From: Pseudaquabacterium pictum
GTDB lineage: Bacteria > Pseudomonadota > Gammaproteobacteria > Burkholderiales > Burkholderiaceae_C
DNA: 64,000 nt
Reading direction: 5' to 3'
Assembly (NCBI RefSeq): GCF_005403045.1
Contig: NZ_BJCL01000001.1
Span: 186,001 to 250,000 of the forward strand
The notes under the pieces were generated by a model, which worked only from the letters and a program-made list of their open reading frames with translations, searched no databases and had not been told where the DNA came from. The position numbers and the translations under genes were made by a program. Shown piece by piece: positions 49,293 through 59,121 of the stretch (position 1 is its first letter; each line of letters begins with the position of its first letter).

Positions 49293-49408
49293 CGGGGCCT
49301 CCTGGCGGATCGACGGAATGCAGCCCTTGCACGGCACTGCATATCCACGCCAGGATTAGGGATCAGGGCTAACCCTGCGGCAATTCGGGCCGGCCCGGGT
49401 GGGCGATG

Positions 49409-49422
49409 GACAACTTGTCGCA
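49409..49422. promoter_or_regulatory. Operator candidate site 1 (GACAA-N2-TGTC)
   Basis: GACAACTTGTCGCA has the core GACA-ACT-TGTC in the 201-bp gap between the divergent fdh operon and the NtrC-like regulator. It shares 13 of 14 bases with the site at 53068-53081. It lies 31 bp (about three turns) from site 2 at 49440, as expected for cooperative binding of dimers. Confidence 0.6.
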
Positions 49423-49425
49423 CGC

Positions 49426-49443
49426 TGTCCAGTCGGCTGGACA
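49426..49443. promoter_or_regulatory. Inverted repeat TGTCCAG-N4-CTGGACA
   Basis: Perfect 7-bp arms (49426-49432 and 49437-49443) around TCGG. The right arm overlaps operator candidate site 2. It may be part of the same regulatory cluster or bind a different factor. Confidence 0.45.
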
Positions 49444-49450
49444 AACTGTC
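49440..49450. promoter_or_regulatory. Operator candidate site 2 (GACAA-N2-TGTC)
   Basis: GACAAACTGTC, a palindrome with GACA/TGTC arms, overlaps the predicted -35 region of the regulator gene (candidate -10 TACAAT at 49468-49473). Sites 1 and 2 are 31 bp apart. Confidence 0.6.
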
Positions 49451-49467
49451 GGCGGTCGCGGGCTTCC

Positions 49468-49473
49468 TACAAT
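49468..49473 (+). promoter_or_regulatory. Candidate -10 element of the NtrC-like regulator gene
   Basis: TACAAT matches the sigma-70 -10 consensus at five of six positions and lies 20 bp before the ATG. A 17-bp spacer would place the -35 at 49445-49450, inside operator site 2; the -35 sequence itself (ACTGTC) is poor, as expected for an activator-dependent promoter. Confidence 0.5.
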
Positions 49474-49493
49474 CCGCTGCCCGCGACACCACC

Positions 49494-50935
<1,442 letters not shown>

Positions 50936-50939
<4 letters not shown>

Positions 50940-53032
50940 ACAGCCACCGTGGCCCGCCGGCGGGGGCCCGCTTCGCGCAGTGGCCCATCCGCCGCAAGCT
51001 GCTGGCGATGGTGCTGCTGCCGCTGCTGGGCGTGCTGCCGCTGCTGGGTGTGGTGCTGCTGGTCTGGGGCAATGCGGCGCTGGACCGGTTGCTGATCACC
51101 AAGGTGCGCTCCGATCTGGCCGTGGCCCACGGCTACTTCGAGCGGGTGCAGGGCGAGGTGGCGGCCAGCACCCGGGCGGTGGCCGATTCCCAGGCCCTGC
51201 ATGCCGCGCTGAACGGCCCGGGCGCGCTGGACGCGGCGCAGCTGCGCCCGCTGCTGCTGCGCTTCCAGCAACGCGAGGGGCTGGACTTCATCAACCTGCG
51301 CAGCGCCGACGGCCGCCTGCTGGCCGCCGACGTGGACGGCGCCACGCTGGCCGCTGGCGTGGCAGCGCCGCTGCCGGTGGCGCACGCGGCGGACGGCCGC
51401 CGCGCCGTGGCCACCGTGGCCGTGCTGTCCCCGGCGCAGCAGGGCCTGCTGGCACCGGCACTGCGGGCGCGGGTGGCCGTGCCCCTGGTGGCCACCCGCA
51501 ATGCCCAGCCCACGCAGCGCAGCCATGAGGACCGGGCCATGGTGCTGCAGGCCAGCGCGCCGGTGCACGATGCCGCCGGCCGCCTGCTGGCCTGGGTGCA
51601 GGCCGGCGTGCTGCTGAACCAGAACCTGCCGTTCATCGACCACATCAACGCCATCGTCTACCCCGACGGCGCACTGCCCTTCGGCAGCCGCGGCACGGCC
51701 ACGCTGTTCCTCGACGATGTGCGCATCTCCACCAACGTGCGGCTGTTCGATGCGGAGGGCGCCGCCGCCGGCGGCCAGCGCGCCATCGGCACCCGGGTGT
51801 CGATGGCGGTGCGCGACGCGGTGCTGGGCCGCGGCAGCACCTGGCTGGACCGCGCCTTCGTCGTCAACGACTGGTATGTCTCGGCCTATGCCCCACTGGC
51901 CGATGCCGGCGGCCAGCGGGTGGGCATGCTCTACGTCGGCTACCTGGAGCGGCCCTTCACCTGGCTGAAGTACGGCGTGCTGGCCGGCATCGGCGCGGTG
52001 TTCTTCGCGGTGATGATCGCCGCGGCGCTGTGGTCGGCCCGCTGGGCGCGGCAGATCTTCCGGCCGCTGGAGCAGATGGCCCAGACCATGGCCGACGTGG
52101 AGGGCGGCGCGCTGCAGGCGCGGGTGGGCCCGGTGCCGGGCGGCGACGAGATCGGTGCGCTGGCCGGCCACCTGGACCACCTGCTCGACACCATCGCCGA
52201 CAAGACCGCCGCGCTGCAGCGCTGGAATGCCGAGCTGGACGCCAAGGTGGCCCAGCGCACCGAGGCACTGGAAGGCCGCACCCGCGAGCTGCAGGCCGCG
52301 CAGAGCCAGCTGCTGCGCGCCGAGAAGATGGCTGCCGTGGGCCAGCTCACCGCCAGCATCGCCCACGAGGTGAACAACCCGATCGCGGTGATCCAGGGCA
52401 ACCTCGACCTGGTGCGTGAACTGCTGGGTGCGCATGCACGGCCGGTGGCCGACGAGCTGAACCTGGTCGACCAGCAGATCGAGCGCATGCGGCTGATCGT
52501 CACCCAGCTGCTGCAGTTCGCCCGGCCGAACGAATACGCCGGCTATGTCGAGGTGGTGGACCCGCAGCGCACGCTGGAGGATTGCCTGGTGCTCACCGGC
52601 CACCTGCTGGCGCGCAGCAGCATCACCATCGACCGCCGCTACCAGGCCAGCCGCGCCGCCGGCATCAACCGCCAGGAGCTGCAGCAGGTGCTGGTGAACC
52701 TGATGGTCAACGCCATCCACGCCATGCCCGGGGGCGGCACGCTGACGCTGGCCACGCAGGACTGGACCGATGCCCAAGGCCGGCCCGGCGTCGCCATCGC
52801 CGTGGCCGACACCGGCCCCGGCCTGGCCGACGAGCTGCTGCGCGAGCTGTTCCAGCCCTTCGTCACCCGCAAGAAGGACGGCACCGGCCTGGGCCTGTGG
52901 ATCAGCCGCAGCCTGGTGGAGCGCTATGGCGGTGACATCACCGCCGGCAACCGCCCGGCCGCCGAGGGCGCCGGCGCGGTGCTGACGGTGCTGCTGCTGA
53001 CCGAGCCCGAGCCGGCGGCCGGCAGCTCCTGA
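50936..53032 (+). CDS. Cache-domain sensor histidine kinase paired with the regulator
   Basis: 698 residues from a GTG that overlaps the regulator stop (GTGA). A first helix (LLAMVLLPLLGVLPLLGVVLLVW), a large periplasmic cache-type sensor region (about 55-340), a second helix (YGVLAGIGAVFFAVMIAAALWSA), a HAMP-like segment, a coiled coil, then HisKA with His477 in SIAHEVNNPIAVIQGNL and HATPase (NLMVNAIHAMPGGG, DTGPGLAD, GTGLGLWISRSLVERYGG). The NtrB/DctB-like dimerisation region fits an NtrC-type partner. It should sense a periplasmic or membrane-derived signal, possibly formate or redox state, and phosphorylate the regulator encoded just upstream. Confidence 0.94.
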
Positions 53033-53064
53033 CAAACCCTGGGGCATGGCCTCCGGCGGCCGGA

Positions 53065-53081
53065 TGCGACAACCTGTCGCA
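53065..53081. promoter_or_regulatory. Operator candidate site 3 (TGCGACA-N3-TGTCGCA)
   Basis: TGCGACAACCTGTCGCA is a perfect palindrome with 7-bp arms, 26 bp before the DUF3305 start and over the predicted -35 region (candidate -10 TAGACT at 53093-53098). It contains the GACAA-N2-TGTC core of the two sites upstream of the regulator gene. Confidence 0.68.
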
Positions 53082-53092
53082 CCCCCCGCCGC

Positions 53093-53098
53093 TAGACT
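53093..53098 (+). promoter_or_regulatory. Candidate -10 element of the DUF3305 operon
   Basis: TAGACT resembles a sigma-70 -10 box. It lies only 9 bp before the ATG at 53108, so a transcript from it would be nearly leaderless. A 17-bp spacer puts the -35 inside operator site 3. Confidence 0.4.
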
Positions 53099-53107
53099 CG
53101 CGCCGCG

Positions 53108-53587
53108 ATGCAGCCCACAACGTTTTGCCCCGTGGCGGTGGTGATCGAACGCCAGAAGGCCCCCAATGCCTGGGAGGACTGGCGCTTCCGCATTGCCGAG
53201 GTGCTGGTGGACGAAGGCGGGCTGGGCGCCGGTCCGCGCACCCTGCGCGATGACGGCCGCACCGCCCAGGTGCTGCACACCGGCCTGGGCGTCACCCTGC
53301 ACCGCGACGAGGCCGAAGGCTACTACCTGAACCTGAGCACCGGCACGCCGGTGTGGTTCGTGATGTGGCGGGTGGACGAGGATGACCCATCGCGCGCCTG
53401 GCCCGAGCTGGTCACGCTGTCGTACAACGAGGCCGGCCGCCTGATGGACGCGCAGGAGCGGGTGGACAACCTGCCGCTGCCCGATCCGCTGTGCGGCTGG
53501 CTGCAGGCCTTCGTCGACGAACACCACCGGCCCGAGCCCAAGCAGCGGCGGCGGCCGGCGTCGTTCAAGGCGCCGGGCGAGCGCTGA
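53108..53587 (+). CDS. DUF3305 domain protein
   Basis: 159 residues. The DUF3305 core begins at the N-terminus (CPVAVVIERQKAPNAWEDWRFRIAEVLV) and continues with LHRDEAEGYYLNLSTGTPVWFVMWRVDEDDPSRAWPELVTLSYNEAGRLMDAQERVDNLPLPDPLCGWLQAFVDEH. It has no signal peptide or metal motif. DUF3305 is typically encoded next to DUF3306 and formate dehydrogenase genes, but its action is not known. It starts the second transcription unit of this locus, downstream of a palindrome shared with the regulator promoter. Confidence 0.88.
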   Translation: MQPTTFCPVAVVIERQKAPNAWEDWRFRIAEVLVDEGGLGAGPRTLRDDGRTAQVLHTGLGVTLHRDEAEGYYLNLSTGTPVWFVMWRVDEDDPSRAWPELVTLSYNEAGRLMDAQERVDNLPLPDPLCGWLQAFVDEHHRPEPKQRRRPASFKAPGER

Positions 53588-53595
53588 GCCCCGCC

Positions 53596-54192
53596 ATGGC
53601 CGACGCCCCGCCTGACGACAGCGGCTTCCTGTCGCGCTGGTCACGCCGCAAGGCGCTGGTGCGCCAGGGTGTGGCGCCGGTCGAGCCGGTGCCGGCGGCG
53701 GTGGCGCAACCGGTCAGCCCGACGCCCGTGCCGCCCGCGCCGGTGGCCGCCGCCGAGCCGGTGTCCGCGGTGCCGGAAGCGCCACCCCCGCCCACGCTGG
53801 CCGACGTGGCCCTGCTCACCCGCGACAGCGACTACACCCGCTTCGTCGCCCCCGGCGTCGACACGGGCGTCAAGAACGCTGCGCTGAAGCAGCTGTTCAC
53901 CGACCCGCACTTCAACCTGATGGACGGGCTGGACACCTACATCGACGACTACGGCATTCCCGATCCGCTGCCGGCCGGCATGCTGCGGCAGATGGTGCAG
54001 TCACAGGCCCTCGGCCTGTTCGCCGACGAACCACCCACCCCCGATGCCGCGGCTGACGCGGCACCCAACCCCACTCCACTGGCCCAGGCCACTCCCGATG
54101 AAGATGCTGCTTTGCGACTGCAACCGCACGATGCCGCTGGACCGGCCAGCGCTGGCCAAGGCCCTGGCCCAGACGCCGGGCGCCAGTGCTGA
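53596..54192 (+). CDS. DUF3306 domain protein
   Basis: 198 residues. The DUF3306 hallmarks are present: FLSRWSRRKALVRQG near the N-terminus, a Pro/Ala-rich linker, and the conserved core LTRDSDYTRFVAPGVDTGVKNAALKQLFTDPHFNLMDGLDTYIDDYGIPDPLP. The tail after about residue 150 is Ala/Pro-rich and overlaps the next gene by 95 bp. It begins 8 bp after the DUF3305 stop. The function is unknown; its constant company with formate dehydrogenase suggests an assembly or electron-transfer role. Confidence 0.88.
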   Translation: MADAPPDDSGFLSRWSRRKALVRQGVAPVEPVPAAVAQPVSPTPVPPAPVAAAEPVSAVPEAPPPPTLADVALLTRDSDYTRFVAPGVDTGVKNAALKQLFTDPHFNLMDGLDTYIDDYGIPDPLPAGMLRQMVQSQALGLFADEPPTPDAAADAAPNPTPLAQATPDEDAALRLQPHDAAGPASAGQGPGPDAGRQC

Positions 54193-56341
54193 GGGCATCG
54201 ACACCCCGCTGAGCGGCCTGTGCCGGCGCGAGGCCGGCCAGTTCCAGCGCGCCGCCGTGGCCACCGCCGGCCAGGCCGAGCCGCTGCTGGTGGCCTGCAC
54301 CCAGGAAAGCCGGCTGTTCACCGAGCTGAATGCCGCCACCGAAGGCAGCGCCGGGCCGGATGTGCGGCCCATCCACTTCGTCAACCTGCGCGAGACCGGC
54401 GGCTGGTCGCGTGATGCCGCGCAGGCCACGCCCAAGCTGGCCGCGCTGATCGCCGCCGCCCAGCTGCCCGATGCCGAGCCGGTGGGCACCGTCGGCTACC
54501 ACAGCGCCGGCCGCTGCCTGGTGATCGGCGGGGCCGAGGCGGCCGAGCGCGCCGCCGCGCTGCTGGCCGACAAGCTGCAGGTCAGCCTGCTGGTCACCCA
54601 GCCCGGCGGCGCGCTGGCGCAGCAGCACCAGCATGCGGTGCACAGCGGCCAGCTCACCGGCCTGACCGGGCACCTGGGCCGCTTCGAAGCCAGCTGGACC
54701 ACGTCCAACCCGATCGACCTGGACCTGTGCACCCGCTGCAATGCCTGCGTCGATGCCTGCCCAGAAGGCGCGATCGACTTCAGTTACCAGGTCGACCTGG
54801 CGCTGTGCAAGAACCACCGCGACTGCGTGCGCGTCTGCGAAGCCGCCGGCGCCATCGACTTCCAGCGCGAGCCGGTCACCGTCAGCGAGACCTTCGACCT
54901 GGTGCTGGACCTGCGGCCGCAGCCGCACTTCACCCAGCACCAGCCGCCGCAGGGCTACCTCCATGCCGGTGGCGACGAGCGCCGGTTGATGGCCGCGGTG
55001 CTGGACCTGCGCGAGCGGGTGGGTGATTTCGAGAAGCCGCGCTTCTTCCAGTACCGCCAGAGCCTGTGCGCGCACAGCCGCAACCAGCAGACCGGCTGCA
55101 CCGCCTGCATCGACGTGTGCTCGGCCCGCGCCATCCGCAGCGATGCCAGCCTGAAGGGCAAGCGCACCGGCAAGAGCCGCGGCCCGGTGCCCGGCGCACC
55201 GGCACCCGGCGCACCGGCGGGGCAGGGCGGCGGCGTGGTGGTCGACCCGCACCTGTGCGTCGGCTGCGGCGCCTGCAGCACGGTGTGCCCCAGCGGCGCC
55301 ATGTCCTTCGCCTATCCCGGCCCGGTGGACCAGGGCAGGCGGCTGCGCACCCTGCTGCAGACCTATGCCCGCGCCGGTGGCCGCGATGCGGCCTTGCTGC
55401 TGCACAGCGAAGGCGCCGGCGCCCGCCTGATCGACGAGCTGGGCCGCGCGGCCCGCAGCGACCGCCGTGCCACCCTGGCCCAGGGCGGCCTGCACGGCGT
55501 GCCGGCGCGGGTGCTGCCGGTGGCGCTGTGGCACACCGCCAGCGTGGGCCTGGACCTGTGGCTGGCCGCCAAGGCCCAGGGCGCCAGCCAGGTGTGGGTG
55601 CTGCTCACTGACGAGGAGGCGCCCGAGTACCGCGACGCCCTGGCCGCCCAGATGGCCGTGGCCAATGCCGTGCTGACCGGCCTGGGCTATGCCGGCGAGC
55701 ACCTGCGGCTGATCGAAGCCCGCGATGCGCGTGACCTGGCCGCGCTGGATGCCGCGCTGCGCGCCGCCCCGGCGAAGACCGTCGCCCGCCCCGCCAGCTT
55801 CGCTGCCCAGGGCGACAAGCGCGGCACGCTGGACCTGGCGCTGGACCACCTGCTCGCCCAGGCGCCGGTGCCGGCCGAGACCATCCCGCTGCCCGCCGCT
55901 GGCGCACCCTTCGGCAGCCTGCAGGTCGACACCGCCGCCTGCACCCTGTGCCTGAGCTGTGTCGGCGCCTGCCCGGCCGGCGCGCTGGCCGACAACCCCG
56001 ACAAGCCGCAACTGCGCTTCATCGAGAAGAACTGCGTGCAGTGCGGCCTGTGTGCCACCACCTGCCCCGAATCGGCCATCACCCTGCAGCCGCGGCTGTG
56101 GCTGGCCGATGGCGGCAAGGCACGCGCCGCCGCCCGGGTGCTGCACGAGGTGGAACCGTTTGCCTGCGTGCGCTGCGGCAAGCCCTTCGGCACGCTGCGC
56201 GCCATCGAGGGCATGATCGCCAAGCTGGGCGGCCATCCGGCCTTCCAGGGCGCTGCGGCCCAGCGGCTGAAGATGTGCGGTGACTGCCGGGTGATCGACA
56301 TCCACACCAATCCGAACGAAGTGAAGATCACCGACCTGTGA
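54098..56341 (+). CDS. Polyferredoxin-like 4Fe-4S protein of the fdh locus
   Basis: 747 residues. An N-terminal segment (MKMLLCDCNRTMPLD, LLVACTQESRLF, YHSAGRCLVIGG) precedes four complete C-x2-C-x2-C-x3-C cluster motifs starting at Cys211, Cys387, Cys615 and Cys646. Less regular cysteine groups (CKNHRDCVRVC, CTACIDVC, CVRCGKPFG with MCGDC) could hold more clusters. No membrane helix is visible, so it is cytoplasmic. Proteins of this type accompany DUF3305/DUF3306 and TorD-like chaperones in formate dehydrogenase loci and may supply electrons during maturation. The start lies inside the DUF3306 gene (95-bp overlap); an upstream in-frame ATG at 54044 would lengthen the overlap. Confidence 0.9.
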   Translation: MKMLLCDCNRTMPLDRPALAKALAQTPGASAEGIDTPLSGLCRREAGQFQRAAVATAGQAEPLLVACTQESRLFTELNAATEGSAGPDVRPIHFVNLRETGGWSRDAAQATPKLAALIAAAQLPDAEPVGTVGYHSAGRCLVIGGAEAAERAAALLADKLQVSLLVTQPGGALAQQHQHAVHSGQLTGLTGHLGRFEASWTTSNPIDLDLCTRCNACVDACPEGAIDFSYQVDLALCKNHRDCVRVCEAAGAIDFQREPVTVSETFDLVLDLRPQPHFTQHQPPQGYLHAGGDERRLMAAVLDLRERVGDFEKPRFFQYRQSLCAHSRNQQTGCTACIDVCSARAIRSDASLKGKRTGKSRGPVPGAPAPGAPAGQGGGVVVDPHLCVGCGACSTVCPSGAMSFAYPGPVDQGRRLRTLLQTYARAGGRDAALLLHSEGAGARLIDELGRAARSDRRATLAQGGLHGVPARVLPVALWHTASVGLDLWLAAKAQGASQVWVLLTDEEAPEYRDALAAQMAVANAVLTGLGYAGEHLRLIEARDARDLAALDAALRAAPAKTVARPASFAAQGDKRGTLDLALDHLLAQAPVPAETIPLPAAGAPFGSLQVDTAACTLCLSCVGACPAGALADNPDKPQLRFIEKNCVQCGLCATTCPESAITLQPRLWLADGGKARAAARVLHEVEPFACVRCGKPFGTLRAIEGMIAKLGGHPAFQGAAAQRLKMCGDCRVIDIHTNPNEVKITDL

Positions 56342-56352
56342 GCGGCCCAACC

Positions 56353-56988
56353 ATGTCCGACCCCCACCTGCGGGCCTTGAGCTTCGCCACCGCCGACGAC
56401 AGCGAGGAACTGGCCCGCGCCGAGCTCTACGGCCTGCTGGCCAGCCTGTGGCTGACGCCACCCGATGCCGCGCTGCTGCAGCAGTTCGAGGTGGCCGTCA
56501 CCCAGGCACCGCAGCCTGGTGGCCACCTGGAGGCACCCTGGGGCGATCTGGTGGCGGCGATGCGCGCCACCACCGTCGATGCGGCCGCCGCCGAGCACGC
56601 CGCGTTGTTCCACGGCGTCGGCAAACCCGAGGTGTTGGCCTACGGCTCGTTCTACCTGACCGGTTACCTGAACGAGAAGCCGCTGGCCACGCTGCGCAGC
56701 GACCTCGCCGCACTGGGCCTGGCGCGCGACGGTGACCGGCTGGAGACCGAGGACCACATCGCCTTCGTGCTGGAGGTGATGCGCTACCTGATCGCCGGCG
56801 ACGATATCGCGGTGTGCAACCTGGAGCAGCAGCGCCGCTTCTTCCGCCAGCACCTGCAGCCCTGGGCGGCGCAGCTGTGCGATGCGACGGCCGCGCATCC
56901 GCGCGCCCAGGTGTGGCGGGCGGTGGCCGGCTTCACCGCGGCCTTCATCGAGGTCGAGACCCAGGCCTTCGACCTGCTGGAGACCTGA
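56353..56988 (+). CDS. TorD-family molybdoenzyme chaperone
   Basis: 211 residues, all helical. Family features are ELARAELYGLLASLWLTPPD, AAAEHAALFHGVGKPEVLAYGSFYLTGYLNEKPLATLRSDLAALGLAR and TEDHIAFVLEVMRYLI, the pattern of TorD/DmsD-like chaperones that hold the apoenzyme and its Tat signal until the cofactor is inserted. A GTG at 56338 overlapping the previous stop is an alternative start that would add five residues. It lies directly before mobA and should serve the formate dehydrogenase alpha subunit. Confidence 0.9.
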   Translation: MSDPHLRALSFATADDSEELARAELYGLLASLWLTPPDAALLQQFEVAVTQAPQPGGHLEAPWGDLVAAMRATTVDAAAAEHAALFHGVGKPEVLAYGSFYLTGYLNEKPLATLRSDLAALGLARDGDRLETEDHIAFVLEVMRYLIAGDDIAVCNLEQQRRFFRQHLQPWAAQLCDATAAHPRAQVWRAVAGFTAAFIEVETQAFDLLET

Positions 56989-57591
56989 ATGTCCGCCATC
57001 CCGACCGAGCAGATCACCGGCCTGATCCTGGCCGGCGGCCGCGGCAGCCGCATGGGCGGTGTCGACAAGGGCCTGCAGAACCACCTGGGCCTGCCGCTGG
57101 CGATGCAGGCGCTGCTGCGACTGCAGCCGCAGGTGGGAGCACTGATGATCAACGCCAACCGCAACCTGGCGGCCTATGAATCGATGGGCGTGCCGGTGTG
57201 GCCCGATGCGCTGGCCGACTACCCGGGCCCGCTGGCCGGCTTCCTGGCCGGGCTGGAGCGCTGCGAGACGCCCTACCTGGTCACCGTGCCCTGCGACACG
57301 CCGAACTTTCCCGTCGATCTGGTCGAGCGCCTGGCCGCCGCCCTGGTGGCCGAGGACGCCGAGATCGCGATGGCCGCCACACGGGAAGACGGCCAGTTGC
57401 AGGTGCAGCCGGTGTTCTGCCTGATGGCCACCACGCTGCTGGAAAGCCTGGTCGCCTTCACCCAGGGCGGGCAGCGCAAGATCGACCGCTGGACCGGCCA
57501 GCACCGCTGCGCCACCGTGGTGTTCGACGACGCCGACGCCTTCTTCAACGCCAACACGCTGGACGAACTGCAGCGCCTGCAGCCGCGCTGA
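56989..57591 (+). CDS. mobA: MobA, molybdenum cofactor guanylyltransferase
   Basis: 200 residues with the nucleotidyltransferase signature [18 protein letters not shown] at residues 12-29 and the metal/GTP residues in VPCDTPNFP. It attaches GMP to molybdopterin to make the bis-MGD cofactor needed by the formate dehydrogenase. The GTP-binding loop and the Asp of PCDTP are intact. The ATG follows the chaperone stop without a gap, so the two are coupled. It is the last gene of the rightward fdh unit. Confidence 0.95.
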   Translation: MSAIPTEQITGLILAGGRGSRMGGVDKGLQNHLGLPLAMQALLRLQPQVGALMINANRNLAAYESMGVPVWPDALADYPGPLAGFLAGLERCETPYLVTVPCDTPNFPVDLVERLAAALVAEDAEIAMAATREDGQLQVQPVFCLMATTLLESLVAFTQGGQRKIDRWTGQHRCATVVFDDADAFFNANTLDELQRLQPR

Positions 57592-57614
57592 GCGGCCGCG
57601 GGCCCCAGCCCTCG

Positions 57615-57749
57615 TCAGCGCTTCTTGGGGTGCGGCAGCGGCGCGCTGCGGCCAGACGGCAGCACGCCGGCCACGGCCTCGGGCACCGGCGCTGCCGGCA
57701 CGGCCTTGGGTTTCTTCGCTTCCTTGTTGCCGCGTTGGCCTTTGGACAT
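57615..57749 (-). CDS. Very small basic conserved protein
   Basis: 44 residues, starting MSKGQRGNKEAKKPKA and ending PLPHPKKR. The N-terminal block with N-K-E-A/T-K-K-P-K is a pattern I recognise from very short uncharacterised genes in betaproteobacteria; the rest is Pro/Ala-rich. It is basic and has no signal peptide. Its stop is 23 bp from the convergent mobA stop. No function is known. Confidence 0.75.
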   Translation of the reverse strand: MSKGQRGNKEAKKPKAVPAAPVPEAVAGVLPSGRSAPLPHPKKR

Positions 57750-57778
57750 GGGTGCTTTCGGGGTGGGGAAATCGGGGG

Positions 57779-58030
57779 TCAGGTGCGGCCAGGCGACTGG
57801 TGCGCCAGGGCGCGGCGGCAGGCGCGCTTCTCCAGCCCGTCGGGCCGGGCTTCGCAGCGGGCCACGGCATCGCTCAGGCCGCCGGCGGATGCGGCGGGCG
57901 CTGGTGCCACCGCGGCCGAGGCTGGCGGGCCCACGGGTCGGGGCTGCGCCCAGGTGGGGCCGGCCGCGCAGGCCAGCAGGGCCGGGACGGCCAGGTGCAG
58001 CACGGTGCGGACGCGGTGGTGGGCAGGCAT
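57779..58030 (-). CDS. Small exported protein
   Basis: 83 residues. A signal peptide (HLAVPALLACAAGPTWA) is followed by a Pro/Ala-rich stretch and a C-terminal segment with two cysteines (VARCEARPDGLEKRACRRALAHQ), suggesting one disulfide. The family is not recognised. It lies between the Bug-type binding-protein gene and the 44-residue gene on the same strand. The in-frame extension to 59227 is an artefact of composition. Confidence 0.6.
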   Translation of the reverse strand: MPAHHRVRTVLHLAVPALLACAAGPTWAQPRPVGPPASAAVAPAPAASAGGLSDAVARCEARPDGLEKRACRRALAHQSPGRT

Positions 58031-58095
58031 GCCCGCAGCTTGCGCCCTGCGCAGGCGCCGGGCTGTAGGACAGGGCCGCGCCTGCGCGCGCTGCG

Positions 58096-59097
58096 TCAGT
58101 CCACCTTGGCGCCCGAGGCCTTCACCACCGGCCCGTATTTGGCCAGCTCGGCCTTGACGAAGGCGCTGAACTGCTCGGGCGTGGTGGGCGACGGCTCGGC
58201 CATCAGCTGGGCCATGCGGGCCTTGACCTCGGGCGCGCCCAGCGCCTCGCTGAAGGCCTTGTGCAGCCGCACCAGCACCTCTGGCGGCAGGCCGGCCGGG
58301 CCGAAGAGGCCGAACCAGGTGCCCACGTCGAACTGGCCCAGCCCCAGGCTGCGCCCGGCCTCGGCCACCGTGGGCAGGGCGGGCATGGCGCTGGCGCGGG
58401 CGGCGGTGGTCACCGCCAGCGCCTTCAGCTTGCCGGCCTGGATGTTGGCGGCAGCACTCGCCAGGTTGTCGAAGTTCAGATCCACCTGGCCCGACAGCAG
58501 GCCCAGCTGCGCCGGGTTGCCGCCGGCATAGGGGATGTGCACGATGAACAGCCCGGCCTGGGTCTTGAACATCTCGCCGGCCAGGTGGCCGGCGCTGCCG
58601 TTGCCGCCGGAGCCGTAGTTCAGCCTGCCCGGGTTGGCGCGGGCATGGGCCACCAGGTCGGCCAGGTTGCCGATCTTCAGACGGTCGGCCGCGGCGGCAT
58701 TCATCACCAGCACGTTGGGCACCATGGCCACGCGGGTGATGGGCGTGAAGTCGCGCACCGGGTCGTAGGGCAGCTTGCTGAACAGCCAGGGGTTGATGGC
58801 ATGGGTGGCCACGGCGCCCATCACGATGGTCAGGCCATCGGGCGCGGCCTTGGCGGCCAGGTCGGCGCCCAGGTTGCCACCGGCACCGGGCTTGTTGTCG
58901 ACCACCACCGTTCCCAGGCTGTCCTTCACCGCGTTGGCCAGCAGGCGGGCCACCACGTCCAGCGGGCCGCCGGGCGGGTAGGGCACGATCAGGCGGATGG
59001 GGCGGGACGGCTGGGCCGCGGCCCAGCCCGGCAGCAGGGCCAGGCTGGTGGCGGCCAGCAGCTGGCGGCGGGTGGGGTTGGTGGGGGTCTGGGGCAT
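58096..59097 (-). CDS. Bug-family TTT substrate-binding protein
   Basis: 333 residues. A signal peptide with a Tat-like start (TRRQLLAATSLALLPGWAAA) precedes the Bug fold: PIRLIVPYPPGGPLDVVARLLANAVKDSLGTVVVDNKPGAGGNLGADLAAKAAPDGLTIVMG, LNYGSGGNGSAGHLAGEMFKTQAGL, HIPYAGGNPAQLGLLSGQVDLNFDN. It should bind a carboxylate in the periplasm for a tripartite tricarboxylate transporter. The membrane subunits TctA/TctB are absent, which is common for the many orphan Bug genes of Burkholderiales. The ligand is unknown. It begins 24 bp after the alpha/beta-hydrolase stop. Confidence 0.92.
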   Translation of the reverse strand: MPQTPTNPTRRQLLAATSLALLPGWAAAQPSRPIRLIVPYPPGGPLDVVARLLANAVKDSLGTVVVDNKPGAGGNLGADLAAKAAPDGLTIVMGAVATHAINPWLFSKLPYDPVRDFTPITRVAMVPNVLVMNAAAADRLKIGNLADLVAHARANPGRLNYGSGGNGSAGHLAGEMFKTQAGLFIVHIPYAGGNPAQLGLLSGQVDLNFDNLASAAANIQAGKLKALAVTTAARASAMPALPTVAEAGRSLGLGQFDVGTWFGLFGPAGLPPEVLVRLHKAFSEALGAPEVKARMAQLMAEPSPTTPEQFSAFVKAELAKYGPVVKASGAKVD

Positions 59098-59121
59098 GGT
59101 GGCGGCAGAGGAGCTGAAGGG

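Noticed and set aside
49327-49342. Sigma-54-like TTGCACGGCACTGCAT upstream of the NtrC-like regulator
   Set aside because: The invariant -24 GG is lost and the spacing to the -12 GC is one base short, so it is unlikely to be a -24/-12 promoter.
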